Of a stretch of DNA of 64,000 bases, positions 8,659 to 16,892 are shown in pieces. Source of the DNA: Pseudoduganella violaceinigra DSM 15887 (GTDB taxonomy: Bacteria > Pseudomonadota > Gammaproteobacteria > Burkholderiales > Burkholderiaceae_D). How positions within the stretch are numbered: position 1 is the first letter of the stretch; each line of letters opens with the position of its first letter. The notes under the pieces are model-generated. The model saw nothing but the letters and a program-made list of their open reading frames with translations, was not told the origin of the DNA and ran no database searches. Made by a program: the position numbers and the translations under genes. The stretch lies in the NCBI RefSeq assembly GCF_000425385.1, contig NZ_KE384356.1, forward strand, positions 380,380-444,379. The letters run 5' to 3'.

Positions 8659-10062
8659 CTATTTGAGCGTGACGTTCCAGTTGCGCTCAACGCATTTCAC
8701 ATAGTTGCCGGCGATAAGGGCGCTGTAAGGCGTCTGGTAGTTCACCAGCTGGCATTGGTAATCGCCCCCGCTGTTCCAGTTCTTTTCCCAATAGATGTTG
8801 TAGGAAGCGGAACTGGAGGGGCCGAAGCGCTGCATCGTGGCGCATGACAGCTGTTCCCCTTTCACATCCCAGCCAAGGTCCGCCGCGAACTGCCGGTAGT
8901 AATCGATGCGGTTCTGTGCCGCCGGCTTTTCGCTGCCGGTGCCGCACTCCGCATTGATGATCATGATCGTGGTGGCGAAGTTGTTTCCGGCCCCGGCGGC
9001 GGTGTCGCTGGCGTTGGGAACCCAGCTGCCGTCGATCACGTGCAGCATCGACGGCTTGGGTGGCTGCGGATAGACGAAGAAGAACGTGGCCGACGCCAGG
9101 TTCAGCCAGGTCGATGCCACCTGGTCGGGATTCTTCAGCAGCACCGACTGGTCGCCGTTGAACATGACCTGCGAGAACGGGCCGTAGTTGTAGTTGTAGG
9201 ACAGCTGCTTGGCGCCGCGCCCGAAATACTTCTTGTAGCTGCCGTCGGCGTTCTTGCCGCAGGTCCAGACCGTGTTGAACACCGGGTCGGCGCATTCGGT
9301 GTTGTAGCCGCAGCCCTGGCCGTCCTCGCTGCATCCCAGCTCGCGCAAGTAGCGCAGGCCCTGCCGCCACTGGGGCGTCGGCAGGCTGGCATTGTGTTCG
9401 CCGGTCTCCTGGGCAAAGTGGGCGAACATGGTGGCGAGCGAGTGGCGGCAGATGGCGTCCGCATTCCGGCCATCGCTGTAATCGCCGCATACCGCGGGGA
9501 ATTTCGCCACCGATTGCAGGAAGCGCCGGTATTCGTAGCTCGCCTCGCGAATCGGGAAGTAGTAGTCCCACTTGGCGGACGACAGCAGCCGCTCAACGCG
9601 TTTGACGTTGGCGGGATTGCTGGCCGCGCCGGGACTGACCGCTTCCACCGCCGCGTTGTCGAGCGTCCTGATCGACGCCTTGACGTTGCGGAAGAAGTCA
9701 TTGCTGGTCAGCGCCTGTTCGCGCGCTTCGGCCTGCGCCTTGGTCGGCACGCCGCCAGGCGGCGTAGTCGGGTCGCCCGGATCGGTGGGCGGGTCGGAGG
9801 CATCCTTGACGTACTTCCATGGACCGTAGGGATCGGCCTGGCTGGGCACATTCCCTTGTGTCCACCACTTGGCTTCATATTGCTTGCCCTGGTGGATGGC
9901 GCACATGCCCGCCGTGTAAACCTGGCTCGCGCTCCAGGCGGGGCAACTCGCCACGGCGGAAACGGCCAGTGTGCGCACTGGGCTTGCACTGTCCGCACTG
10001 CCGCCGCCGCAGGCGGACAGCAGCAGGGACAGTGCGAGCATCGGATAGCTGATCGCTCGCAT
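8659..10062 (-). CDS. GH19 chitinase with CBM5/12 module (lipoprotein)
   Basis: A 467-aa last gene of the chitin operon. The signal peptide ends in LSAC followed by GGG (lipobox). A CBM5/12 chitin-binding module (about residues 38-85; CPAWSASQVYTAGMC and YEAKWWTQGNVP) is followed by a short Pro/Thr-rich linker and a GH19 catalytic domain. The GH19 domain carries FAHFAQETGEHN (likely catalytic Glu219) and YFGRGAKQLSYNYNY, a family signature. GH19 enzymes hydrolyse chitin with inversion, complementing the retaining GH18 enzymes upstream. It starts 10 bp after the stop of the preceding chitinase gene, so the two are co-transcribed. Confidence 0.92.
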   Translation of the reverse strand: MRAISYPMLALSLLLSACGGGSADSASPVRTLAVSAVASCPAWSASQVYTAGMCAIHQGKQYEAKWWTQGNVPSQADPYGPWKYVKDASDPPTDPGDPTTPPGGVPTKAQAEAREQALTSNDFFRNVKASIRTLDNAAVEAVSPGAASNPANVKRVERLLSSAKWDYYFPIREASYEYRRFLQSVAKFPAVCGDYSDGRNADAICRHSLATMFAHFAQETGEHNASLPTPQWRQGLRYLRELGCSEDGQGCGYNTECADPVFNTVWTCGKNADGSYKKYFGRGAKQLSYNYNYGPFSQVMFNGDQSVLLKNPDQVASTWLNLASATFFFVYPQPPKPSMLHVIDGSWVPNASDTAAGAGNNFATTIMIINAECGTGSEKPAAQNRIDYYRQFAADLGWDVKGEQLSCATMQRFGPSSSASYNIYWEKNWNSGGDYQCQLVNYQTPYSALIAGNYVKCVERNWNVTLK

Positions 10063-10072
10063 GTTTCCTCTC

Positions 10073-12400
10073 CTATTTCAAGACCACAGGCAGCTCGGGA
10101 TATTCCTCGCTGAGTGCATAGCGCACGCCGCCCACCGTGATGGTGTAGGCCGACGGACCGCTGATCGGCAGGGTGTAGTTCAGCGTGAGCGAGACCGAGG
10201 CACCCGGCGCCACCGATTGCCAGCTCGGTATGGTGAACCTGGCGCGGTTGAAGTTGGCCTTGAAGCCGCCGATATTATTCGGACCGGTATATCCAGCCTT
10301 GATCACCGACAGGCCGTAGCCGGATTGGTCGCTCATATTGGCCGGCGCCGACACCGGATAGTCGAATTCCACCACCGAGCCGCCCGGAATGGCGGTGGCG
10401 GTATTGTTCGTCACCGTCATCACGGGGTTGATCGGATAGTTGCTGTCGCCCAGCTTCCAGCCGCCCAGGGAAATGCTGACTTTCGCGCTGCTGGCCGGGA
10501 TGGCCGATTCGGCACGCTGCGCGCCGTAGGGGGCGGCGCTGCGGAAGGTGGCGGCGATGCTGTTGGTCAGCGTATAGCCCATGAAGTACTCGCCGGCCCC
10601 GCCGTTGCGCGCCGCGTTCCAGGCATAGTCGCCTGCCAGCTCCCAGATCATGATGCCGCCGATGCCGTTGCTGGCGACATAGTTCGCTTTCGCTGCGATC
10701 GATTGCGCCGTTTCAGTCGAGATGAAGACCTTGCGCGTCGCGTTCCACAGCCAGGGTGCGGCCATCGTCGCGCTGTATTGCGGGCTGTAGGTGCCGGTGA
10801 TGGTCTTTTCCGTCACGCCATAGGCATCAAGGTAGGACGGCACGATGGCGTTCTGCAGGTTGAGCGCATGCCACAGCGGATTGCCGCCTCCCGGTACCGG
10901 CTTGCCGTTGGTGTCCAGGTCGTACCAGACGTTGTCGATGCCGGTGGCGCCCATGCCGCAGGTCTTCACCCCTGCGCAGGCGATCGGGTCGTTGACGACC
11001 GGGCTGGTGCCCCACAGGCCGTTGGTGCCGCCGCTGACGTTCTTCCAGCCGCGCGTGTAGTACGGCACGCCGATATTGATGCGGCCCGCCTGCAGTGCGC
11101 CGCGGTAGTAGCGGTAGGCCCAGTCGACGTTCAGGTAGCCGATGCCGCCGTACTGATAGGCATTGCCGGCTTTGAGCTCGCCGTCGTTGCCGTCGTCGAA
11201 CAGCGGCGCGTTGGGGCCGACATACTGGTTCCAACCGCCGTGCAGGTCGTAGCTCATCAAGCTGGCGTAATCGAGGTACTTCAGGCCGGACAGGTTTTCC
11301 TCGCCGCGCAGCACCCAGCCGGAGGCGGAACCGGCGATGGTCAGCATGTAGTACTTGCTGTCAGCTACCGCAGCCGTGTCCAGCTTTTCACGCACGGTTT
11401 TCAGCAGCACGTTGTAGCTCTTCATCAGCCCGGCGAGGCGCGGCTTCGAGATGGCGAAGTCGAGCGGGTTGCCCGCTTCGTTGTTGGTGGTCGGGTGTTC
11501 GTAGTCGATGTCGATGCCGTCGAAGAAGCTGTACTGGTGCAGGAAGGCGACCATCGAGTCGGCCAGCGTATTGATGCCTGCCGTATTGATGCTGCCGTCC
11601 GCATTGGTGGTCGCCGTATAGAAGCCGGTACTGCCGGCCCAGCCGCCTACCGACAGCATGATCTTCACGCCAGGATATTTCTTCTTGTACTGGGCCAGCA
11701 GGTTGAAGTGGCCCTTGTACGGCAAGGACGGATCCATCGCAGCAGCCGGAATGTTCGGCCAAGTCAGGCCTGTTTCAGGATTGTTGGCGCCGCTGCCGAT
11801 CTGCACTTTCGAATCCGTCCCTACACTCGCAAAGGCGTAATTCACATGGGTGATGTTCTGCCACGGGATGTCGTTGACCAGGTAGGAAGGCTGTCCGTTG
11901 GCGCCGGTACGCCAGCTGGTGAAGTAGCCGACAATGCGGCGGTTCAGGCCATTCGCAAGTTTTTCGCGGCCGTTGGCGTCGTATACGCCGCAGTAAGGAA
12001 CGTTTGGTACCGGCGAGGTCAGGCCGTCGGGGCGGCAGGCGACGGGCGTTGGCGTTGGTGTCGGTGTCGGTGTCGGCGTTGGTGTGGGGGTAGGCGTCGG
12101 TGTTGGTGTTGGTGTCGTATCCTGCAGCGCCCACGGGCCCCATTGCTCGGTGCCCGGCACATTGTTCTGCGTCCACCATTTGGCCACATAGGTCTTGCCG
12201 TTGTAGGTGACGCAGGCGCCGGCGGTGTACACGGCGCTGGCGCTCCATGGATCGCAGGCCGCGGCGGCGGACGCCACAACGCCGTATGCGAGCAGGCGCG
12301 GCGCGGCGGTGGTGCTGTCCGTGCTACCGCTACCACCGCCGCAGCCGGCGATGGCGCTGCCGACCAGCGCCAGCATCAAAAGATTGGGTCGAAAAGTCAT
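10073..12400 (-). CDS. GH18 chitinase with CBM5/12 and C-terminal beta-sandwich (lipoprotein)
   Basis: A 775-aa protein. Order: signal with lipobox (SAIAGC, then GGG), CBM5/12 (about 45-95; CDPWSASAVYTAGACVTY and KWWTQNNVPG), a long Thr-Pro linker, then a GH18 barrel with FFDGIDIDYEHP, the DxxDxDxE catalytic motif (acid Glu301). A C-terminal region of about 140 aa (SISLGGWKLGDSNYPINP to the end) looks like a carbohydrate-binding or fibronectin-like beta-sandwich. It degrades chitin with retention of configuration. It sits third in the operon, 13 bp after the JmjC-like gene. The CBM is nearly the same sequence as in the first chitinase of the operon. Confidence 0.92.
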   Translation of the reverse strand: MTFRPNLLMLALVGSAIAGCGGGSGSTDSTTAAPRLLAYGVVASAAAACDPWSASAVYTAGACVTYNGKTYVAKWWTQNNVPGTEQWGPWALQDTTPTPTPTPTPTPTPTPTPTPTPTPVACRPDGLTSPVPNVPYCGVYDANGREKLANGLNRRIVGYFTSWRTGANGQPSYLVNDIPWQNITHVNYAFASVGTDSKVQIGSGANNPETGLTWPNIPAAAMDPSLPYKGHFNLLAQYKKKYPGVKIMLSVGGWAGSTGFYTATTNADGSINTAGINTLADSMVAFLHQYSFFDGIDIDYEHPTTNNEAGNPLDFAISKPRLAGLMKSYNVLLKTVREKLDTAAVADSKYYMLTIAGSASGWVLRGEENLSGLKYLDYASLMSYDLHGGWNQYVGPNAPLFDDGNDGELKAGNAYQYGGIGYLNVDWAYRYYRGALQAGRINIGVPYYTRGWKNVSGGTNGLWGTSPVVNDPIACAGVKTCGMGATGIDNVWYDLDTNGKPVPGGGNPLWHALNLQNAIVPSYLDAYGVTEKTITGTYSPQYSATMAAPWLWNATRKVFISTETAQSIAAKANYVASNGIGGIMIWELAGDYAWNAARNGGAGEYFMGYTLTNSIAATFRSAAPYGAQRAESAIPASSAKVSISLGGWKLGDSNYPINPVMTVTNNTATAIPGGSVVEFDYPVSAPANMSDQSGYGLSVIKAGYTGPNNIGGFKANFNRARFTIPSWQSVAPGASVSLTLNYTLPISGPSAYTITVGGVRYALSEEYPELPVVLK
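12044..12117. repeat. Hexanucleotide repeat coding for a Thr-Pro linker
   Basis: Degenerate GGTGTC/GGCGTT-type hexamers run through the minus-strand frame of the GH18 gene and encode alternating Thr-Pro. Because the unit is 6 bp, changes in copy number keep the frame and only alter linker length between the CBM and the catalytic domain. Confidence 0.85.
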
Positions 12401-12413
12401 GCTGTCTCCGTTA

Positions 12414-13430
12414 TTAGAAATCGTGGTTGTTCGGATAGCTGCTGTAAAAATCGTTATCCCAGCGGAAGTGCGTCGCCGAGATGGTGAGTGAGATATCGAG
12501 TGCTTCGACGAAGTGCCACCAGCCGACCGGCAGGAACAGGATTTCCCCCGGCGCCAGTTCGCAGTCGATGACCGGCACGCCGGCCATGGAAGGGAAGCGC
12601 TGCAGGTCGATGGCGCGGCCGTCGACGGGCGTGAAGCAGTGGCGCTGGTTCTGTAACCTCGGCGTTTCGCAAGGTGCGATCAGGCGTACGCGCTTGCGGC
12701 CCATGACCTGGATCATGAAGTTGTTGGTCAGATCGTGGTGGAAGGGCGTGATGGTGCCGGCCGGGCCAAGCCAGAAGAATCCCTTGCGTTCGCCGTCCAG
12801 GTATTCCGGCAGCAGGGGCATGTCCTGCCACAGCTCGTCCAGCGCCTGCCGGTTGCGGCCGTCGTTATTGGCGGTCATGTAGAAATCGTTGGTGCGGCCG
12901 CTCTCGTGCACCAAGGCCAGGTATTCGCTGAACGGCATGCGGCGCTTATGCGCGATGCTGTTCATCTCGTAATCGGCATCGGCGTTGCGGCCGAATTGGA
13001 CCTCCACTTCGCGCTCGCCGAACTGCGTTTCCAGCCAGTCCAGCGACCACTTGCCGCGCGCAGGCCAGTCGTCCAGCATGCCGGTGATGATGACCGGGCG
13101 GTTGCACAGGTAGTGCTGGTGCAGGAATGCCTCGGCGCTGAGGCGCTCGCGGCGCGGCACCTCCTGCGGCGCCATGCGGTTCAGGCGGGCCTGGATGCCG
13201 AGCAGCCAATCGCGCTTGGCCAGCCTGTTATGCAGGCGCTGTACGCCGTGCAGGTAAGGGCTGTTCATGGCCGCCGCAATTTCGGACTGCGCCAGCTGTG
13301 GAGGGATGCCTGACTGGCCGAGAATGCCGGCCAGCGTGGCGGGTGAATGGCCCAGCATCAGGTTTTCGGCAATCCAGCGCCGCCACTCGTCGCTGATGCC
13401 GATGGAATGCACCGTCGCACGACGTTTCAT
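12414..13430 (-). CDS. JmjC/cupin_8-type Fe(II)/2-oxoglutarate oxygenase-like protein
   Basis: A 338-aa protein of the cupin-like JmjC (FIH-like hydroxylase) superfamily. The core shows RPVIITGMLDDWPA, the metal-binding PFHHD (HxD) in GPAGTITPFHHDLTNNF, and the distal His in LFLPVGWWHFVEALD. An N-terminal helical part of about 100 aa precedes the cupin and has no obvious signal peptide, so it is probably cytosolic. Relatives hydroxylate proteins or small molecules, but the substrate here is unknown. The ATG at 13430 (MKRRATVHS) is preferred over the longer frame, which would run through the hairpin after the upstream stop. It lies between two chitinase genes in one apparent operon. Confidence 0.82.
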   Translation of the reverse strand: MKRRATVHSIGISDEWRRWIAENLMLGHSPATLAGILGQSGIPPQLAQSEIAAAMNSPYLHGVQRLHNRLAKRDWLLGIQARLNRMAPQEVPRRERLSAEAFLHQHYLCNRPVIITGMLDDWPARGKWSLDWLETQFGEREVEVQFGRNADADYEMNSIAHKRRMPFSEYLALVHESGRTNDFYMTANNDGRNRQALDELWQDMPLLPEYLDGERKGFFWLGPAGTITPFHHDLTNNFMIQVMGRKRVRLIAPCETPRLQNQRHCFTPVDGRAIDLQRFPSMAGVPVIDCELAPGEILFLPVGWWHFVEALDISLTISATHFRWDNDFYSSYPNNHDF

Positions 13431-13451
13431 AGTCGTCTCCAAATAGGGAAA

Positions 13452-13477
13452 GCCGGCGGCGTGGGGCCGCCGCCGGC
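13452..13477 (-). other. GC-rich hairpin between chitinase and JmjC genes
   Basis: Nine-base arms GCCGGCGGC (13452-13460) and GCCGCCGGC (13469-13477) around an 8-nt loop fall in the 59-bp gap after the first chitinase stop. There is no T-tract, so it is more likely an mRNA-stabilising or processing hairpin, or a weak attenuator, than a terminator. Confidence 0.5.
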
Positions 13478-13489
13478 AGGGATGAGGGC

Positions 13490-15157
13490 TTAGCGCCCTT
13501 TCCAGACTTCGCTGGTCAGCGCGCCGCTGGCGTCGCCATCCAGCTCCCACGAGAAGGCACCGCGCAGGCCCTGGTCGCGGACGTACTGCATCTTCGTACC
13601 GATCACGGTCGGATCGTCATAGCTCCACCATTCGCCGGTGCTGGTGTACAGGTAGAGCTGCTTGGTGACCGGGTGGTACCAGCGCTGGCCGGTTTTGTTG
13701 CGCAAGACCTTGTAGTCGTCGATGCCGCCCTCGTAGGTGCCGCCCGCGCCGCCGGTGGCGGTTTGGTACAGGCCATTGCCATTCGGCCCGGCGCCGACGC
13801 CCTTCCAACCGCGCCCGTAGAACGGGATCCCGAGCAGGATCTTGTTCTTCGGCATACCGGCGGCGGTCAACGCGGCGATGGCATCGTTGGCGTTGTACTT
13901 GGCCAGGTTGCCGGTCGCCGGATCGGCCGGGTTGCGGTACAGCGGCGAATGGAAGTTGGTGCTCGATTCCCACGCGCCGTGGAAGTCGTAGGTCATCACA
14001 TTCACCCAGTCCATGTACTGCGCGTACTGGCTCGGTTCCGTGTTGGCGATCTTGTCGACGCCAGCGCCGATGGCGGCGGTCAGTGCATAGCGTTTGCCGT
14101 CGGTGGCGCCTTGCGCATCAAGCTGGGCGCGGAATTCGGCCATCAGCAGGGTGAAGTTGTGCTTATCGTTCACCGCATCGACCGTGTTGTACGGCTGGCC
14201 GCCGCCGCCCGGGTATTCCCAGTCGATGTCGATGCCGTCGAACACGCCTTTACCGGCGCCTGGGCCGCCGCGGCCATCCTGCACCGGCAGGTCGCCTGCA
14301 ATGAACATCTTCACGCAGGACTTGGCCAGCTGCTTGCGCAGGGCATCCGTCTTGGCTGCGGCGGAGAAGAACCTGGACCAGGTCCAGCCGCCCAGCGAGA
14401 TGAAGACTTTCAGGTTCGGGTGCTGCTGCTTCAGCAGCTTCAGTTGCAGGAAGTTGCCGGACAGCGGAGCATCCCAAGGTACCGATTGTCCATTGACGGT
14501 GCGCGCCGGCTGGCGCTGGTAGTCGGCATAGGCGTCGCCCCCTGTGCCGGCGGAAGGCGATGTCGGGTTGTCGTTGCCCACTTCCGTGCGCGTGACCATA
14601 TCGCACTCATAGCCGCCGTTCTTCTGGTACACGTTGCCGAAGGCGTAGTTGATGAAGGTGAGCTGGTCGGCGACGCTGGTCTGCACGCCGTTCACCGGCG
14701 TCTTGGTGGTGTGGATGTCGGCCACTTCGTAGTTGCGGCCGTACACGCCCCACTGTGCGAAATAGGAGCCGACTTCACGGCCATTCGGGGTGGGCGTAGG
14801 TGTTGGGGTAGGCGTCGGGGTGGGAGTGGGTGTTGGGGTTGGCGTAGGTGTTGGCGTTGGCGTCGGCGTTGGTGTGGTCGACTGCAGCTCCCACGGGCCC
14901 CATTGTTCGGTGCCCGGGACATTATTCTGCGTCCACCATTTGGCCTTGTAGACCGAGCCGTTATACGTGACGCACATGCCCACGGTGTAGATCGCACTGC
15001 TGCTCCAGGCCGGACACGCATCCGCCACTACCGTGGACGCCATTGTCCGCGTCGGTGCTGGTGTGGCCTGGCCGCTGTTGGTGCCGCCGCCACAGGCGAC
15101 CAGCATGCCGCCTGACAAACCGGCGACCAGCAAACTTCTAGAAACCTTTAGTTCCAT
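13490..15157 (-). CDS. GH18 chitinase with CBM5/12 module (lipoprotein)
   Basis: A 555-aa first gene of the chitin operon. The signal peptide ends LVAC followed by GGG (lipobox). Then come CBM5/12 (about 47-93; CPAWSSSAIYTVGMCVTY and KWWTQNNVPGTEQWGPW), a Thr-Pro linker of about 30 residues, and a GH18 domain with VFDGIDIDWEYPGGG (acid Glu314) that reaches the C-terminus (YVRDQGLRGAFSWELDGD). It is a chitinase A/D-like retaining endo- or exo-chitinase. GGAGGAGG lies just before the ATG. The upstream region of 249 bp carries a 22-bp palindrome that may be the operon's operator. Confidence 0.93.
   Translation of the reverse strand: MELKVSRSLLVAGLSGGMLVACGGGTNSGQATPAPTRTMASTVVADACPAWSSSAIYTVGMCVTYNGSVYKAKWWTQNNVPGTEQWGPWELQSTTPTPTPTPTPTPTPTPTPTPTPTPTPTPTPNGREVGSYFAQWGVYGRNYEVADIHTTKTPVNGVQTSVADQLTFINYAFGNVYQKNGGYECDMVTRTEVGNDNPTSPSAGTGGDAYADYQRQPARTVNGQSVPWDAPLSGNFLQLKLLKQQHPNLKVFISLGGWTWSRFFSAAAKTDALRKQLAKSCVKMFIAGDLPVQDGRGGPGAGKGVFDGIDIDWEYPGGGGQPYNTVDAVNDKHNFTLLMAEFRAQLDAQGATDGKRYALTAAIGAGVDKIANTEPSQYAQYMDWVNVMTYDFHGAWESSTNFHSPLYRNPADPATGNLAKYNANDAIAALTAAGMPKNKILLGIPFYGRGWKGVGAGPNGNGLYQTATGGAGGTYEGGIDDYKVLRNKTGQRWYHPVTKQLYLYTSTGEWWSYDDPTVIGTKMQYVRDQGLRGAFSWELDGDASGALTSEVWKGR
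14788..14877. repeat. Hexanucleotide repeat coding for a Thr-Pro linker
   Basis: The second Thr-Pro-encoding hexamer tract, in the first GH18 gene. It is longer than the one at 12044-12117. Both lie immediately after near-identical CBM5/12 modules, so this pair of segments could recombine. Confidence 0.85.
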
Positions 15158-15257
15158 CGCTCCTCCTCCATCGTGTGGTTGTTGGGGTATTTCGGTGTGC
15201 CCTCTTTTTTCAGGATGGTTTTGCGGGAAGTGGTAGTCAAGTGGTTTTAATTAATGC

Positions 15258-15355
15258 TGCCACAACAAGACCAGTTGCAAAAAGACATGCGCAGAAAACA
15301 GGCAGCGAAAGGCAGGGCTACAGAGTGGGGAAGGAATGTCTCAAATGAGACATTC
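15258..15355 (-). promoter_or_regulatory. Chitinase operon upstream region with 22-bp palindrome
   Basis: Positions 15334-15355 form a perfect inverted repeat with 10-bp arms (GAATGTCTCA / TGAGACATTC) and a 2-bp centre, about 180 bp before the first chitinase start. The position and TGTCTCA-N2-TGAGACA form resemble an activator site. A poor GG-N10-GC match (15258-15274) is the only sigma-54-like sequence seen nearby, and no convincing sigma-70 hexamer pair was found. Confidence 0.5.
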
Positions 15356-15367
15356 TGTTAAACGATG

Positions 15368-15401
15368 AATACCAGTGATCGGCAAGTTGCGCACTGGTAT
15401 T
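15368..15401 (-). terminator. Hairpin after the binding-protein gene
   Basis: Ten-base arms AATACCAGTG (15368-15377) and CACTGGTATT (15392-15401) start 5 bp after the stop of the periplasmic binding-protein gene. Only a weak T-run (CGTTTAAC) follows on the minus strand. It probably insulates the chitinase promoter from upstream transcription. Confidence 0.45.
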
Positions 15402-15406
15402 GCCGC

Positions 15407-16114
15407 TCAATATGCGGGCAGGGACTTATGGATGCGTTCGATGGTGTGATCGGCCTGCATTTGCTTCAGCACCCGGGTCAGTTCAGGCACCAGCGCCGCG
15501 TGCTTTTTGTTGAGGTAGTGGTAGACAGGAAAGGAGGCCAGTGGCGGATCGAGCACCGTGATGCCATCCAGCTTCTGGCTGCGCACCACCGCCATGCCCG
15601 AAGCGCGATTGCCCAGCACCAGGTCGGTGCGCCCCATCACGAGCTTTTCGAAGGCCTGGTGCATGGTCGCCACCTGCTCCACTTTCATGCCCTGGGTATT
15701 TTCCTGCGCGATCTTGTTCCCGCGCACGAAGCCGAGGGTAAAGGGCCGCAGGCTTTCCCACCCATGGACGACAAAGGATGTGCCGCGCGAGAAGATCACC
15801 AGTTCGAAGGTGAGCAAAGGAACGGGGACGATGACGAGGTTGGGATAATCGCGCTCCAGGCCAAGCTTGCGATACAGCTCGCCATCCATCTTGCCTTCGT
15901 TGACATAGATCAGGGAACGCTCGCCGGGCAGCTGTTGCACGACCAGCGTACGGCCAAGGCGGCGGTAGGCTTCGCGCAGCACATATTCGGAAACGGTGGC
16001 GGCGGGATCCTCTCCCACGAGCGTGGAGACGTGCATCACGGGCAAATTCTGCGCGGCTGCCCATGCCGGCAGCATGCTGGATAGCGCAATTCCCAAAACG
16101 GTACGACGATGCAT
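15407..16114 (-). CDS. Periplasmic substrate-binding protein, SBP_bac_3-like
   Basis: A 235-aa predicted periplasmic protein: the signal peptide HRRTVLGIALSSMLPAWAAAQ is followed by a compact bilobed binding fold with LREAYRRLGRTLVVQQLPGERSL near the N-terminus. It resembles the stand-alone amino-acid-type binding proteins (SBP_bac_3, 'transporter substrate-binding domain') common in Burkholderiales. No permease or ATPase gene is adjacent, so the partner and ligand are unknown. The ATG at 16114 is chosen because it places the signal peptide at the N-terminus. The chitinase operon lies downstream on the same strand but is separated by a hairpin and its own palindrome. Confidence 0.75.
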   Translation of the reverse strand: MHRRTVLGIALSSMLPAWAAAQNLPVMHVSTLVGEDPAATVSEYVLREAYRRLGRTLVVQQLPGERSLIYVNEGKMDGELYRKLGLERDYPNLVIVPVPLLTFELVIFSRGTSFVVHGWESLRPFTLGFVRGNKIAQENTQGMKVEQVATMHQAFEKLVMGRTDLVLGNRASGMAVVRSQKLDGITVLDPPLASFPVYHYLNKKHAALVPELTRVLKQMQADHTIERIHKSLPAY

Positions 16115-16257
16115 TCGATTCCCCGGCAGTCTCCTATCGGCAGCATAACACCGGCTAAGCCTCGCGCAATTGCACGGCTCCGGGGGCGAACTCCTGGCAA
16201 GCCGCGACGGCATTGGCCGCAAACATCGCGGCCGGCCTGTCAGGAAAATGCTCCAGT

Positions 16258-16785
16258 TCAGCTTTCCAGGATGCGCAGAGCTTCGCGTGCCATGCCGATG
16301 GCCAGTTCTTCCTGCGCGATACCGCCCTTCAGCAGCATGTATTGCAGCCGCCGCTCGCGCGAATCGGCTTCGCCCGCCGCGTCGCGCTGCTCGAAACTTT
16401 TGTACAGCGCCAGTTTCTGTTCATGCAGCGCGAGGTGGCGCCGCATTTCGTCCGCCAGGCCTGCCGGGCCGATGGCCGCTTCGGCGCGGATGCGCACCAT
16501 CAGCGCATCGCGCTGGGGACGGGGATCCTCGCCCTCGGCCACCCAGCGCCGCAACTCCTCGGTACCTGCCGGCAGCACGCGGTAAGCCCGTTTGCGGCCG
16601 CGCCCCGTTTCGGCCGGCAGCGACTCGATCCAGCCGGCCTGTTCCAGGCGTGCCAGCTCGCGATAGATCTGCTGGTGGGTGGCGGCCCAGAAAAAACCGA
16701 TGGATTTATCGAAGCGCCGGGCCAGTTCCGAGCCGGAACCGGCTCGCTCGGACAGGGACGTCAACAGCGCGTGGGGCAAAGACAT
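16258..16785 (-). CDS. PadR-family transcriptional regulator
   Basis: A 175-aa PadR-type repressor. The N-terminal winged helix (SLPHALLTSLSERAGSGSELARRF, ATHQQIYRELARLEQAGWIE, GRGRKRAYRVLPAG) is followed by a long-helical C-terminal dimerisation domain, as in the subfamily with a Vir-like C-terminus. The ATG at 16785 is preferred; a TTG four codons upstream is also open. It is divergent from fadH, and the shared region holds two TATGCAAC-N2-GTTGCATA palindromes that are the likely operators for autoregulation and fadH control. Confidence 0.88.
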   Translation of the reverse strand: MSLPHALLTSLSERAGSGSELARRFDKSIGFFWAATHQQIYRELARLEQAGWIESLPAETGRGRKRAYRVLPAGTEELRRWVAEGEDPRPQRDALMVRIRAEAAIGPAGLADEMRRHLALHEQKLALYKSFEQRDAAGEADSRERRLQYMLLKGGIAQEELAIGMAREALRILES

Positions 16786-16847
16786 GGCAGGAAACAATGT
16801 GAAAGATGCACCATCTTGCCTCAGCGGCGCGAGGTGGACAAGCCACA

Positions 16848-16875
16848 GCGTCTATGCAACTGGTTGCATAGACGC
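16848..16875. promoter_or_regulatory. Distal PadR operator candidate (13-bp arm palindrome)
   Basis: A perfect inverted repeat: GCGTCTATGCAAC (16848-16860), spacer TG, GTTGCATAGACGC (16863-16875). Its right arm overlaps the proposed -35 hexamer TTGCAT (16864-16869) of the fadH promoter. The core is the same as in the second site, whose centre lies 40 bp away. Confidence 0.75.
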
Positions 16876-16892
16876 GCCAGCCGGGCTATATT
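16864..16892 (+). promoter_or_regulatory. fadH promoter candidate
   Basis: The proposed -35 TTGCAT (16864-16869) and -10 TATATT (16887-16892) are separated by 17 bp. The -10 is a 5/6 match and the -35 is weak. The element lies between and partly inside the two PadR-type palindromes, so occupancy would block RNA polymerase. Confidence 0.55.

Noticed and set aside
10061..12487. 808-aa open frame antisense to the second GH18 chitinase
   Set aside because: No signal, domain or ribosome site; the chitinase frame carries the catalytic motif and CBM.
12044..14877. Short tandem repeats at 12044-12117 and 14788-14877 as a CRISPR or phase-variable tract
   Set aside because: Units are 6 bp, in frame and encode Thr-Pro linkers; there are no spacers and slippage would not shift the frame.
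15258..15274. GG-N10-GC sequence as a sigma-54 promoter of the chitinase operon
   Set aside because: Matches TGGCAC-N5-TTGCA poorly outside the GG/GC pair. Kept only as a remark with the palindrome.
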